A stretch of DNA of 64,000 nucleotides from Cladopsammia gracilis (taxonomy: Eukaryota > Cnidaria > Anthozoa > Scleractinia > Dendrophylliidae). Shown here one piece after another: positions 63,491 through 64,000 of the stretch. Made by a program: the position numbers and the translations under genes. The notes beneath the pieces were generated by a model. The model ran no database searches, was not told the DNA's origin, and was given only the letters and a program-made list of their open reading frames with translations. Each line of letters starts with the position of its first letter. Position 1 is the first letter of the stretch. The stretch lies in NCBI GenBank assembly GCA_022457155.1, contig JAJGOT010001029.1, forward strand, positions 1-64,000, given 5' to 3'.

Positions 63491-64000
63491 TTATGAAATA
63501 ACTATGAAAAGCGTTTGGAAAGAGAGAAATTTGTTGTAGTTTTGTGCCGATCAAGTAGCTTGTTCTCATAACATTCATCATATGACCGGGAAAACCAATC
63601 AGAGCCGCTGAAAGAATGAACTTTACACGATGCCACTGACAAATTCACGGGTTCAACGAAAGTGATAAAAAGTTTTAGCGCTTTGAAATTCGTCAGTTGG
63701 AATTTATCAGCTGAAAGAAGAAAATATATTCAATGATTCAAAAGTTCTTTGAATGGGAAATCCAGAAAATCGTGTCCGGAATCTGCCGCCGCAAACATGA
63801 ATGTACGAGGAAAGTTTGAAAGCCTAAAAATTTTATGGCGTATGTTGGATTCAAAGATTGCCTTCTTGTCAAGAATTTTTCAATTGGAATAAAGGTTAAT
63901 TAGTTCCAGAAACTCAGCTTCTGAAAATGTTTTCGACTTTATCTACTTACTTTGAAGTGTACAATGAAGCCCGTACTTCTCTACATTTTAAGTTCTGAAT
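63491..64000. other. Intergenic, nothing recognised
   Basis: AT-rich, no ORF or repeat of note to the window end. Confidence 0.4.

Overview
The window looks like nuclear DNA of an invertebrate animal, most likely a cnidarian such as a stony coral. Intronless and intron-bearing genes with GT..AG splice sites sit in AT-rich DNA full of small palindromic transposons, tRNA-derived SINE copies, a CR1-type LINE and DNA transposons. TPR-CHAT genes of the kind seen here are abundant in anthozoans. The taxon is inferred, not shown.

The left 40% (about 2.8-25.6 kb) is one locus. About 175 tandem 120-bp units, each encoding a 40-residue tetratricopeptide repeat, lead into a CHAT caspase-like protease domain with an intact His/Cys pair. 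The units form higher-order repeats of 12 to 32 units. Each higher-order block ends in the same TAA, at the Tyr codon of a GDY motif. One further private nonsense codon and one 1-base frameshift also break the array, so only the last segment (nine to ten repeats plus CHAT) is an intact coding unit. The locus is flanked by direct copies of the same dispersed repeats (at 1-2.3 kb and again at 25.6-30.6 kb).

From 25.6 to 39.9 kb no intact gene was found. The region holds MITE-like palindromes (one with two opposed hammerhead-like cores), a hairpin minisatellite, two identical 165-bp direct repeats, a decayed reverse transcriptase and GTACCC-rich tandem repeats. At 40-41.1 kb, on the minus strand, is a clean intronless rhodopsin-class GPCR of 374 residues. 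Upstream of it lies a promoter-like cluster of ETS sites.

From 43.3 kb on the window is a stack of transposable elements. First comes a 4.47-kb DNA transposon with AATAGGTGGTTTTCA ends and a spliced gene that I could follow over four coding exons. Next is a 5.0-kb TTAA-flanked element with 1.15-kb inverted repeats that has split an exon of a KIAA1958/ZMYM-like gene; it contains a hAT-like element with an exact 8-bp target duplication. Then comes a 4.36-kb element with NotI-site-bearing ends that encloses a Harbinger-type element and a 5'-truncated CR1-like LINE carrying two in-frame stops. The right end has about four diverged 490-bp tandem repeats and then a tiny three-exon gene predicted to encode 24 residues, directly abutted by a near-perfect 189-bp palindrome.

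The most unusual signals are the TPR array with phased stops, the multi-exon transposon without a recognised family, the TTAA element in the split exon, the opposed hammerhead-like cores and the three-exon micropeptide gene.
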